Under the pieces are notes generated by a model. That model ran no database searches and had not been told where the DNA came from. It saw only the letters and a program-made list of their open reading frames with translations. From positions 1-64,000 of the forward strand of contig JAVBRO010000016.1 of assembly GCA_031547885.1 (NCBI GenBank): a stretch of 64,000 nucleotides of DNA, given 5' to 3'. Below are positions 1-8,010 of this stretch, in pieces. The stretch is from UBA940 sp031547885. GTDB lineage: Bacteria; Bacteroidota; Bacteroidia; Bacteroidales; Rikenellaceae. The position numbers and the translations under genes are program-made. Each line of letters starts with the position of its first letter. The first letter of the stretch is position 1.

Positions 1-25
1 AATTTATAGATGAATATTTCAGAGC

Positions 26-77
26 GTCATTTGACCTCACGAGGCGGGGTTAACCCCGCCTCGTGAGGTCAAATGAC
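26..77. repeat. Perfect 52-bp palindrome
   Basis: Positions 26-51 are the exact reverse complement of 52-77, with no spacer and a GTTAAC centre. The arms start with GTCATTTGACCTC. Its outer bases resemble the GTCATnnCGAG ends of the REP-like elements elsewhere in the window. No coding gene covers it. It could be a terminator stem, a recombination site or an eroded mobile element end. Confidence 0.9.
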
Positions 78-136
78 CATCCCTTTTGCGTATTACTCGA
101 AAATACCCCGCTTTTCACCATCCCTTTTGCGTATTA
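76..136. repeat. Pair of 20-bp direct repeats
   Basis: The 20-mer at 76-95 (containing CCCTTTTGCGTATTA) recurs exactly at 117-136, 41 bp downstream. The first copy begins inside the right end of the 52-bp palindrome. The rest of 137-260 holds a small hairpin (CATAC/GTATG near 195-209) and no convincing gene. Confidence 0.85.
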
Positions 137-260
137 AGCCAACTTGTTTGAACTATGCCGAGCCGCGAGGAGGAAGACCGAAGGTCAATCCTCACATACG
201 CTCAGTATGCTCCGGTTTTAGCGGCTTTGCAGGCCTTGTCTTTGAACTTTTGAGACAGTT

Positions 261-2363
261 TCAGAATTTTTCCTTGCGGTCGAACTTTCCGTCGGCGGTG
301 TAATATTTCCAGGTGCCTTTAGGGCGGTCAGTGACGTATTTCCCGCGCAGGCGCAGTGCACCGTTCTCGTAGAATTCGCGGTAGCGGCCGTGGCGTTTGC
401 CTTCGCGCACCTCTGATTCGGCCCTAAGTTCGCCGCTGTCATAGAATTCGCGCAGCACATTGCCCTCGAACTTCTCGACGTGGAAACGCTTCAACTCGCT
501 CATCAGTTCGCGGTTCGACTCGGCATCCTCGTTCATGGCGGTATCGGCCGCATCCGCCTCTTCTGAATTCATATCCACAACCACCTCGATGATCTCTTCC
601 TGTTTTTCGTATGGCAGGTAATCCATCGTCAGCTGCATCGAGGTCTGGCGGTCGGCGACGATCTGCAGCATCCACTGCGGGAACGACCACGCCACCTCGC
701 GGTTGGCCTGCAGGTCGGTCCAGGTCTGTGCGGTGACCATCGGCTGCACGAGCGGCCAGAAACGGTATGTATCCATGTAGGCGAATAGCGTCGATGTATT
801 GGCGACTTTCGCGTAGGCCGTTTTCCAGCCTGCGGTACCGGTCATCAGGTTGCCCTGCCGGTAGTCTTCGACGAACGACAGCAGCGACGCCGAGCGGTTG
901 CTGAACACCACATAATCGTCGACGTAGGTGTAGAACGGAGTCTCGAATTTATCGAACAGTTTGCCGAAGAATAGCCTGAAGAAGCCCTTCATTTCCACGT
1001 AGTTGATCTCGAAACCGTTGTAGTCGACGTTCTTGATCTTGACGGGAGTGCGCCCCTTGATATGCTTCTCGATAAGGGCCATGCTCTCTTTGGCCTTTTT
1101 AATGTTTTTGGCCCGGACGGCAAGTATGAATTCGCCCTCGCGGCCAAGAAGTCCCGGCTCCAGTTCGGCAAAGGCGAATTCACCCGCCATCCAGCCAAGG
1201 AAGTCGTCCGCGAGCGATATATCGAAGTATTTTTCGAGCCTTTTGCGGGTGGAACTGTAGCTGTCGTATGCGGCCTTGTCCTTCTCCGTCATGGCTTTTT
1301 CGAGTTCGCGGACAAAAGTCGCAGGATCGCTGAAACCTATGTTGGCATAGAAAGCCGTGCGTGCGGGCATTATCTCATGGGCATGCATTTTCTGTTTCCC
1401 GGACGACATCAGCGCCATCATATAGGGGTCCGGCTCTTCGTTAAGGATGGTGTAGCCGCGCACCTCGATCTTGTCCTTTGCGGTTTCGAGCCAGAGCCCC
1501 GCGAAATCCATCGAGGCGGCGAACGAATCGAACCATCCGCCCGGCGACGACATATATATCGACAGGAACTGCGGCAGGTAGGCGTAATTGATGTATACGC
1601 GGCATATACCCTTCCCCGCGACCATTTTTTCGGCGTCGATGAAGGCGTAGTCGAGCCCGATCTTCGGATCTTCGCGCTCGTCGATGGCCGCTTCGACCAG
1701 AGTGTTGCTGTACGACACGACGATATGGTTGTTCACGAAGGCCATGTAGAGGATATCGCGCGTGGCGGGGTCGCGCATTTCGAGTATCTGGACGTCATTA
1801 TATTTCCGCTGTGTGACGGTCATCCCTGCCATTTCGATGATCGACTCCAGCTGGTTTTTCAGCAGACGGCTTTTCGATATCTTCTGCAGGTCGACCACGG
1901 CCAGGAAATCCCACTCGCGCGGACGTATCTTGTGTAGCGAGATCATGACTTCGCGTTTCCCGACGAGCGACAGCATCTTCTGGTTGTTTTGCAGGACCGA
2001 ATCGAGCGATCCGACTGCCGAGGCGATGTCGGCCATGGATTCGGCCCCGCTCAGTTTTTTCCACGGTTCGCTGCCGCTGAAGCGCTTCCAGTCCGCTATC
2101 GGATCGTTCATCTGCAGGATCACGGCGGCATCCTTCGGGATCAGATATATCTGCTGTATCCTGCGGTCCGGCGTCAGGAAGACCGCATAGACCGAATACA
2201 GAAGATATCCGCCCAGCAGGACGGCAAGCACCACGAGGGTTGCTATCAGCCCTTTAGGTATTTTCCGGGACCTCTTTTTACGCGGTTTTTTCGCGCCTTT
2301 TTTGATCGGTTCCCCTGCGGTTTCTTCAAAGGTTTCGGAGACTTCTTCGTATTCCGGTTTCAT
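261..2363 (-). CDS. Membrane-anchored DUF3352-like protein with C-terminal MORN-type repeats
   Basis: The protein has 700 residues from the ATG at 2363. An upstream in-frame extension was rejected because it runs through the promoter. Residues 1-35 are acidic then very basic (KKPRKKRSRK). One membrane helix follows at about 38-60, then a large exported domain resembling DUF3352 proteins of unknown function. The last 60 residues carry repeats of the form FYDSGELR / FYENGALRLRGKY, typical of MORN_2/YwqK-like modules. Topology would put the bulk in the periplasm. Nothing in the neighbourhood indicates a role. The protein family assignment is from overall appearance only; the MORN-like tail is clear. 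Confidence 0.75.
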   Translation of the reverse strand: MKPEYEEVSETFEETAGEPIKKGAKKPRKKRSRKIPKGLIATLVVLAVLLGGYLLYSVYAVFLTPDRRIQQIYLIPKDAAVILQMNDPIADWKRFSGSEPWKKLSGAESMADIASAVGSLDSVLQNNQKMLSLVGKREVMISLHKIRPREWDFLAVVDLQKISKSRLLKNQLESIIEMAGMTVTQRKYNDVQILEMRDPATRDILYMAFVNNHIVVSYSNTLVEAAIDEREDPKIGLDYAFIDAEKMVAGKGICRVYINYAYLPQFLSIYMSSPGGWFDSFAASMDFAGLWLETAKDKIEVRGYTILNEEPDPYMMALMSSGKQKMHAHEIMPARTAFYANIGFSDPATFVRELEKAMTEKDKAAYDSYSSTRKRLEKYFDISLADDFLGWMAGEFAFAELEPGLLGREGEFILAVRAKNIKKAKESMALIEKHIKGRTPVKIKNVDYNGFEINYVEMKGFFRLFFGKLFDKFETPFYTYVDDYVVFSNRSASLLSFVEDYRQGNLMTGTAGWKTAYAKVANTSTLFAYMDTYRFWPLVQPMVTAQTWTDLQANREVAWSFPQWMLQIVADRQTSMQLTMDYLPYEKQEEIIEVVVDMNSEEADAADTAMNEDAESNRELMSELKRFHVEKFEGNVLREFYDSGELRAESEVREGKRHGRYREFYENGALRLRGKYVTDRPKGTWKYYTADGKFDRKEKF

Positions 2364-2380
2364 GGCAGGTCGGTTTCCTA

Positions 2381-2411
2381 CAAAATTATGCTTTTTTCGA
2401 TACCAAATCAA
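2381..2411 (-). promoter_or_regulatory. Candidate promoter of the DUF3352-like gene
   Basis: On the minus strand, TTGA (2411-2408), 19 bp, then TAATTTTG (2388-2381) match the Bacteroidota -33/-7 pattern. The start codon lies about 18 bp further downstream. Confidence 0.5.
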
Positions 2412-2494
2412 CCGCCGGCCCGTTTTAATAGCAATTAATTAATGAACATTTTTAAAAATATCACTACTTTTACCGCTGGAAATAACCACAGCAG

Positions 2495-3391
2495 ATGAAG
2501 AAGATCAGAGCGGCCGTCGTAGGTTACGGCAACATAGGCAGATACGTGCTGGAAGCGCTCGCCGCCGCACCCGATTTCGAGACGGCGGGGATCGTCCGCC
2601 GCAACGGTAACGACGTTCCGGCGGAGATATCCCGATACAAAGTGGCGGACGATATCGCAAAACTCGGAGAGGTAGACGTCGCCATCCTCTGCTCGCCCTC
2701 GCGCGAGGTCGAGCGCCAGGCGTCGAAAATACTTGCGGCGGGAATAAACACCGTTGACAGTTTCGACATACATTCGGAGATAGTCGGCGTGCGTTCGCGC
2801 CTCGGCGAAGCCGCCCGCAAGGGAAATTCGGTCGCGGTGGTATCCGCCGGATGGGACCCTGGAAGCGACTCGGTGATACGCGCCCTGCTCGAAGCGTGCG
2901 CACCCAAGGGGATCACCTACACCAACTTCGGCCCGGGGATGAGCATGGGCCACACCGTAGCCGTCAAGGCGGTTCCGGGAGTCAAAGCCGCGCTTTCGAT
3001 GACCATCCCGACCGGAACGGGCATCCACCGCCGCATGGTCTACATCGAGACCGAGGACGGGGCCGACTTCGACACCGTCGCAAAGGCGATAAAGGCCGAC
3101 GCATACTTCGTGAACGACGAAACGCACGTAAAGAAAGTCCCCTGCGTGGCCGATCTCCTGGACATGGGCCACGGCGTTAACCTCACCCGTAAGGGTGTTT
3201 CGGGGCGTACCCAGAACCAGCTTTTCGAGTTCAACATGCGCATCAACAACCCGGCTCTGACGGGCCAGATACTGGTTTCCTCGGCGCGTGCGTCGATGCT
3301 CCAGCACCCCGGCGCCTACACAATGATAGAAATACCGCCGGTCGACTTCCTTTTCGGCGACCGCGAAGAACTTATAAAACATCTCGTATGA
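2495..3391 (+). CDS. ddh: meso-diaminopimelate D-dehydrogenase
   Basis: This 298-residue protein matches the family length. It would catalyse NADPH-dependent reductive amination of tetrahydrodipicolinate to meso-diaminopimelate, the one-step branch to lysine and peptidoglycan precursor. It acts in the cytoplasm. The N-terminus has the dinucleotide fold GYGNIG (residues 10-15). The segment WDPGSDS (about 120-126) and the later NLTRKG are characteristic of Ddh. The stop overlaps the start of the next gene by 4 bp (ATGA), suggesting translational coupling with the flavoenzyme that follows, although no pathway link between the two is known to me. Confidence 0.9.
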   Translation: MKKIRAAVVGYGNIGRYVLEALAAAPDFETAGIVRRNGNDVPAEISRYKVADDIAKLGEVDVAILCSPSREVERQASKILAAGINTVDSFDIHSEIVGVRSRLGEAARKGNSVAVVSAGWDPGSDSVIRALLEACAPKGITYTNFGPGMSMGHTVAVKAVPGVKAALSMTIPTGTGIHRRMVYIETEDGADFDTVAKAIKADAYFVNDETHVKKVPCVADLLDMGHGVNLTRKGVSGRTQNQLFEFNMRINNPALTGQILVSSARASMLQHPGAYTMIEIPPVDFLFGDREELIKHLV

Positions 3392-4482
3392 TACAGAGAA
3401 GCATGAAATCTTTCTTTATAGGAAAGTACGAAATCAAGCTGCCCATCATCCAGGGCGGCATGGGCGTCGGCGTTTCGCTGAACGGCCTGGCTTCGGCCGT
3501 AGCCAACGAAGGGGGCATCGGCGTCATCTCGGCAGCCGGGATCGGACTGCTCTACCCCGACGTACGCGGCTCGTACGCCCAGAAATGCATCGAAGGGCTG
3601 CGCCAGGAGATCCGCAAGGCGCGTGAAAAGAGCAGCGGCGTGATCGGCGTCAACATCATGGTGGCGCTCTCCAATTTTTCGGACATGGTGAAGACCGCCA
3701 TCGCCGAGAAGGTCGACGTGATATTCGCGGGCGCTGGACTTCCGCTCGACCTGCCGTCGTACATCGACAAAAATGAGAATAAAACAATGCTCGTTCCGAT
3801 CGTTTCGTCGTCCAGGGCTGCAAAGGTCCTGTGCGACAAATGGCAGGCGAATTACGGCTATCTTCCCGACGCGCTCGTTGTGGAAGGACCCAAGGCTGGC
3901 GGCCACCTCGGCTTCAAGAACGACCAGATCGAAGACGAGCACTATTCTCTGGAACACCTCATACCGGAAGTCGTGACGGTCGCGAAAGGTTACGGCGAAC
4001 GGGAGATACCCGTGATAGCCGCCGGAGGCATCTCTACGGGCGAGGACATAGCACGGTTCATGGACCTCGGCGCCTCGGCGGTCCAGATGGGATCGATCTT
4101 CGTTCCCACCACTGAGTGCGACGCCTCGATGGAGTTCAAAAAGGTATATGTCAACGCCCATGCCGAGGACATGCGCATCATCCAGAGTCCGGTCGGCATG
4201 CCTGGACGCGCTCTGGACGGCGAATTCATCCGCAGCGTGGCCGAGGGTAATGAGAAGCCGCACAGTTGCCCGTTCCACTGCATCAAGACGTGCGACTACA
4301 CCAAAAGCCCCTACTGCATCATCAAGGCGCTTTACAACGCGGCGCGCGGCAACATGAAAAAGGGTTACGCCTTCGCTGGGGCCAACGCCTACATGACCGA
4401 CAAGATATCGAGCGTGAAAGAGGTTATCGAGAAGCTGAAAACCGACTTTCTCCTTTCGAAATTCGGCGCGCTGCAGGGATAG
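3388..4482 (+). CDS. Nitronate monooxygenase family FMN enzyme
   Basis: This 364-residue protein is a TIM-barrel flavoprotein of the 2-nitropropane dioxygenase/nitronate monooxygenase family. Evidence: IIQGGMGVGVS near the N-terminus, GPKAGGHLGF in the middle (conserved His), and AAGGISTGEDI followed by GASAVQMGS, the FMN phosphate-binding part. A C-terminal Cys-rich stretch (CPFHCIKTC) is notable. The family includes true nitronate oxidases and FabK-like enoyl reductases. Because fabI occurs at 41.1 kb, a FabK role is less needed. The ATG at 3388 overlaps the ddh stop; the ATG at 3403 is an equally good start. Confidence 0.85.
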   Translation: MIQRSMKSFFIGKYEIKLPIIQGGMGVGVSLNGLASAVANEGGIGVISAAGIGLLYPDVRGSYAQKCIEGLRQEIRKAREKSSGVIGVNIMVALSNFSDMVKTAIAEKVDVIFAGAGLPLDLPSYIDKNENKTMLVPIVSSSRAAKVLCDKWQANYGYLPDALVVEGPKAGGHLGFKNDQIEDEHYSLEHLIPEVVTVAKGYGEREIPVIAAGGISTGEDIARFMDLGASAVQMGSIFVPTTECDASMEFKKVYVNAHAEDMRIIQSPVGMPGRALDGEFIRSVAEGNEKPHSCPFHCIKTCDYTKSPYCIIKALYNAARGNMKKGYAFAGANAYMTDKISSVKEVIEKLKTDFLLSKFGALQG

Positions 4483-4511
4483 AAGGTTCATTACGCTATA
4501 AACGATCAAAG

Positions 4512-4540
4512 GCCGTACTCTTCGCAGAGTACGGCTTTTT
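4512..4540 (+). terminator. Rho-independent terminator
   Basis: GCCGTACTC (4512-4520) pairs with GAGTACGGC (4527-4535), followed by TTTTT. It lies 30 bp after the flavoenzyme stop and closes the ddh unit. Confidence 0.9.
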
Positions 4541-4574
4541 CATTTGGAGCCGGAGAGCGTTCCCGCCGGCTGAT

Positions 4575-4799
4575 TCACAGTGGAATCCCCTCCATAAGCT
4601 CTGACAGCGGCACCCCGAGCGAGATGGCGATTCTGTACAGGTTGCGGATCGTTATGTTCGTGCGGCCGCTTTCTATCCGAGCCATATTCGACTTCTCAAT
4701 ATTCAGCATAGCAGCCAAATCTTGCTGCGAAATTGATTTGAGTTGTCGGACTCTTCTAATTTTATGACCCACGAGGATGAATACTTCTTCCTCTCTCAT
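4575..4799 (-). CDS. Small XRE-family (Cro/CI-type) DNA-binding regulator
   Basis: This 74-residue protein is almost entirely one helix-turn-helix domain. It has ISQQDLAAMLNI as first helix pair and NMARIESGRTN as recognition region, then NLYRIAISLGVPLSEL, the usual XRE tail. No effector or peptidase domain is present. The gene ends about 35 bp from the preceding convergent terminator. Its start codon is only 8 bp from the first of three palindromic operators (4808-4825), so autorepression is likely. The divergent gene is the surface lipoprotein at 5073, whose promoter is overlapped by the same operators. No toxin partner gene is adjacent. Confidence 0.85.
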   Translation of the reverse strand: MREEEVFILVGHKIRRVRQLKSISQQDLAAMLNIEKSNMARIESGRTNITIRNLYRIAISLGVPLSELMEGIPL

Positions 4800-4807
4800 T
4801 TGTCTAA

Positions 4808-4897
4808 GTTATCATTTACGATAACAATTTTTTGGTTATCATTTGTGATAACAAAACAAATCATTATATTTGTCATATTGTTATCATATATGATAAT
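4808..4897. promoter_or_regulatory. Three palindromic operators for the XRE regulator
   Basis: Three 18-bp sites share GTTATC-N6-GATAAC. They are at 4808-4825 (exact arms), 4835-4852 (exact arms) and 4880-4897 (last base differs). Spacing is 27 and 45 bp. The cluster fills the region between the XRE gene and the divergent lipoprotein promoter, and the motif was not noticed elsewhere in the window. Binding by the XRE protein is inference from position. Confidence 0.8.
4842..4872 (+). promoter_or_regulatory. Bacteroidota-type promoter under operator control
   Basis: TTTG (4842-4845), exactly 19 bp, then TATATTTG (4865-4872) is a full match to the consensus. The -33 box lies inside operator 2, and operator 3 begins about where transcription would start. 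It points at the lipoprotein gene at 5073, with a leader of roughly 190 nt. Confidence 0.75.
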
Positions 4898-5072
4898 CGA
4901 TAGGTTGTCTGTCTGGTTATTCAAAAAATCACAACTCATGCGATATCCGCCGGGAGTTGGATTGGCCTAAAAAGACTCATCCTGTCCCGCCTAAAAAGCC
5001 GTAAAAGACCAACAAAATAAAATTCAAATTAATGTATTTATTTTCATTTTATCAAACTAAACCTTAATCCTT

Positions 5073-7856
5073 ATGAAAAAATTAATCAAGAACCTGTTTT
5101 TGACGATCCTGATATCCGGCATCGGAGCAGCTGTTTCCAGTTGTAACAAGGGGGATATCGACGATCTGAACGAACGGGTGGACAAGATCGAGAAAGATGT
5201 GACAGACCTCAAAACCCTGACAGAAAGTCTCGACAAGCAGATCAAAGACGGCAAACTCATCACAAGCGTGACCACTGTTGCGGATGGATTCCAGATCAAA
5301 TTTTCCGATGATTCGACGATCACCGTGACCAATGGGATCGACGGGACCGACGGAACCGATGGAACCAATGGCAAAACCCCCTACGTGACCATCGAAGAAG
5401 GCAAATGGGTGGTTTATCCCAACGGACAGGGAACTACTGAAAAAACCGTTCTCGGCTCGGCTGTAGGAGCGGCCGGAGCCAACGGCAGCTATGTGACCGT
5501 GGCCGAAACCGAGGGGCTGATAACCATCACCTCTTTTAGCGGCGCCGGTGCCGAAACAGGGAAGTACACCATAGACACGACGGGCAGCTCCCTGGTTGTA
5601 GTCGATACCGACTACTGGGTACAGTTCAACGTGACCAAGGACGAAGTGACGACGGGTTACCGCATCGGCAAAACGGTCGTCGTCCCGACCACTATCAAGA
5701 TCCTGACCCCGATAGTCCAGGCGCCGGTAGCGATAGACCAGACCGCCTCGATCGACATCAGCGTCAGCCCGTCGAACGCCCTGGTCAACCCCGACCTGGT
5801 CTATTTCGATTTTCTTAGCGAAGGCTGGATAACACGTGCGGAAACTCCTGCCGATTTCTACTTCGATGACATTGATTGTTTCACGATACTGAGCACGACC
5901 CCGCGTGAAAGAGAAGGTGAATACACCATTGAATTCGCTTTTAATGGGAATGCATTATATAGCCCCACCGGCAACGAAATGTATGGCGCTGAGGAAATAT
6001 ATCCTGAGATATTCTGGGGTGAAAAATTCGATGTCTGCCTGGCTTTCGTCAAAAACCCGGCTTCCATAAGCAAGGTCGTGGTCGACGGCACCGAACCTGC
6101 TTTCGAGATCGACTATGGCTACAGCCGCTCTGTCAATTCATTCACTTACACCGACGAAGCAGTTTACTATAACGAAGGCGACGCATATTTCGATCCTACA
6201 TCCGGAGAGGCCACATCTGTCGACACCGGTGTGACTGAAACCGCTATCTTATGGAAGGAAGGTCTCGAATACCCCGAATTCATAAATCTTGCCAATCCTG
6301 TGGTTACTATGATGGCTCATCACAGTAATGGCGATGAAATGGGAATCCCGAAGGGAACCGCTTCCGATTACATCGTCGTTACGCCAATGACCGGATTTAC
6401 GCCCCTGGATCCGGCCACAAGGATACTTGGCAAATACTCGCTTAAGATAGCCGACGGTGGAGCAGCGGCGTTCGACGCCTTCGCTGCAGAGCAGGCTTTC
6501 TTCATTCCCGGCTCGTATATCGAATTTACCTTCTCGGTCGATGCTTCTTCGTCTCACGGTGCCGGCTCCGAGACCCTCGAATATACCTACAAAGTACATT
6601 ACATCAAGACGCACGCCGAGCTTGCCGACAACATGACGGTATGGCTGCCCAACTCCACGACGGCTGCCGACCTGGGTGCATTCGACGCAGTGGCTCCGGT
6701 TAACACGCTAGGGTTCACCGCAGTGGCCGCAAACCTCAGCATGACCGACTACACCGTTGAAAAATGGGATGCAGCCGCAGCCACACCGGCCTGGGTTGCT
6801 TCGGAAAAAAGCTACTTCACCCCGACCTTTAACGCCGACGCCGAAATAGAAGTTACGATGGAGACGGCCGTACAGCCGGGTGTTTACACGATAACTTACA
6901 GTGTCGTTATAGAGGAAATAACCACATTCCTGACACAAAGGGTCAACGTGGTTGTACCCGATTACACCATCGCTTTGAAAGCTGTTCCTTATGAAGGCTA
7001 CGACACTGCCGGTGTGGGCGCCCCGTTCCTCAATTACTATGCTGAAGACCTCGCCGCAGAGATAGCTATAGAGGATCTCATCGATGCCGCCACTATAGCC
7101 GCCGCCAAACCGGCCGCTGCGACCGTCGATGGCGAAACGTATCCGCAGGTTGCGGCAGACGTACCCACATATACCTATGCTCCCGGAGGACACATCGTGG
7201 GCAACAATGTGAAAGGGCTTGTATCCGACAAAGCCAAGGTAGTCGGAGCTCCCGACTTATGGGACGAGTTCCAGACATTCACGCTTTCGGTGAACCTGGC
7301 GACCGAACAGACGCTTCCGGTCAAGGTGATCTACGGCGCTCCTGCAAGCACCCTGTTCACAAACACTGTCAAAGTTAAGATCAACAGCAACTTCATAATC
7401 GAAGACTCCATCGCCACCGCGCTCTTAACGGCGGAAGGCGTCTTCAACACGACGGTCAACTACTTCACCGCCCAGGCCACTGCTGTCGACCTTACAGGAG
7501 TGCTGGCTTCTGTAAAATTCAGGAACCCGGTAGACGAATATGACACAACCCGCGCAGAGGAAACCGTAGCCACATATGCCAACATCAAGGCCGACAGCCG
7601 CGTGGCCTCGGTAGTATTCGAGGCAGGCGAACTGGAAGTAGTGAACGAAGGAGACCAGCTCCCGCCGGTCACCGCAAGGCCTCTGGTCGCGATCGACGCC
7701 GACGGCAAACTGAAGACCGTATCTTATACACTGACCGACGCACAGGCTCCCGTTTACCAGAATGTCACGGTAACCGTTACCGACGTCTGGGGCAACTCGG
7801 ATAGTGCAGTCTTCAAGGTAATGATCGTATTCAACGACGCACAGCCTGTGAACTAA
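5073..7856 (+). CDS. Large surface lipoprotein with coiled coil and collagen-like linker (DUF4988-like N-terminus)
   Basis: This 927-residue protein has a lipoprotein signal with Cys24 (VSSC). Residues 25-65 form a short heptad coiled coil (DLNERVDKIEKDVTDLK). A domain then leads into a Gly-rich collagen-like linker (GIDGTDGTDGTNGKTPY), the architecture of DUF4988 or 'PL29-lyase N-terminal' proteins of Bacteroidota. The remaining 780 residues are Thr/Ala/Val-rich and look like several beta-sandwich repeats. I see no catalytic motif. A coiled-coil trimer displaying beta domains on the cell surface is the likely picture. Expression is probably gated by the divergent XRE repressor. No transport partner is nearby. 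Confidence 0.7.
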   Translation: MKKLIKNLFLTILISGIGAAVSSCNKGDIDDLNERVDKIEKDVTDLKTLTESLDKQIKDGKLITSVTTVADGFQIKFSDDSTITVTNGIDGTDGTDGTNGKTPYVTIEEGKWVVYPNGQGTTEKTVLGSAVGAAGANGSYVTVAETEGLITITSFSGAGAETGKYTIDTTGSSLVVVDTDYWVQFNVTKDEVTTGYRIGKTVVVPTTIKILTPIVQAPVAIDQTASIDISVSPSNALVNPDLVYFDFLSEGWITRAETPADFYFDDIDCFTILSTTPREREGEYTIEFAFNGNALYSPTGNEMYGAEEIYPEIFWGEKFDVCLAFVKNPASISKVVVDGTEPAFEIDYGYSRSVNSFTYTDEAVYYNEGDAYFDPTSGEATSVDTGVTETAILWKEGLEYPEFINLANPVVTMMAHHSNGDEMGIPKGTASDYIVVTPMTGFTPLDPATRILGKYSLKIADGGAAAFDAFAAEQAFFIPGSYIEFTFSVDASSSHGAGSETLEYTYKVHYIKTHAELADNMTVWLPNSTTAADLGAFDAVAPVNTLGFTAVAANLSMTDYTVEKWDAAAATPAWVASEKSYFTPTFNADAEIEVTMETAVQPGVYTITYSVVIEEITTFLTQRVNVVVPDYTIALKAVPYEGYDTAGVGAPFLNYYAEDLAAEIAIEDLIDAATIAAAKPAAATVDGETYPQVAADVPTYTYAPGGHIVGNNVKGLVSDKAKVVGAPDLWDEFQTFTLSVNLATEQTLPVKVIYGAPASTLFTNTVKVKINSNFIIEDSIATALLTAEGVFNTTVNYFTAQATAVDLTGVLASVKFRNPVDEYDTTRAEETVATYANIKADSRVASVVFEAGELEVVNEGDQLPPVTARPLVAIDADGKLKTVSYTLTDAQAPVYQNVTVTVTDVWGNSDSAVFKVMIVFNDAQPVN

Positions 7857-7960
7857 TGGACGGAGGCCCGGCCCCGGCCGGGTTTCCTCGTCGGACTGCC
7901 GCGCCGGAACGAAACAGAAAAGACAAACATTGTTCCGGTACTGCGGATCCCAAAATCACA

Positions 7961-7993
7961 AAAAGGGCGCATCTTCACAGGATGCGCCCTTTT
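7961..7993. terminator. Bidirectional terminator between convergent genes
   Basis: AAAAGGGCGCATC (7961-7973) pairs with GATGCGCCCTTTT (7981-7993), giving a 13-bp stem with A and T tracts on both sides. It serves both the lipoprotein gene and the peroxiredoxin gene. Confidence 0.9.
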
Positions 7994-8010
7994 CACATAA
8001 ACGTATAACT

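Noticed and set aside
1062..1937. Long open frame opposite the DUF3352-like gene (291 codons)
   Set aside because: Shadow frame of a GC-rich gene; composition (Arg/His/Asp-rich) and lack of domains mark it as non-coding.
3388..4482. FabK (enoyl-ACP reductase) assignment for the flavoenzyme
   Set aside because: A clear FabI is present at 41141-42001 and the sequence has the GPKAGGH nitronate monooxygenase feature; FabK remains possible but less likely.
4743..4970. 75-codon plus-strand open frame in the XRE operator region
   Set aside because: It runs antisense through the XRE gene and across the operators and promoter; its Ile/Phe-rich sequence comes from AT-rich regulatory DNA.
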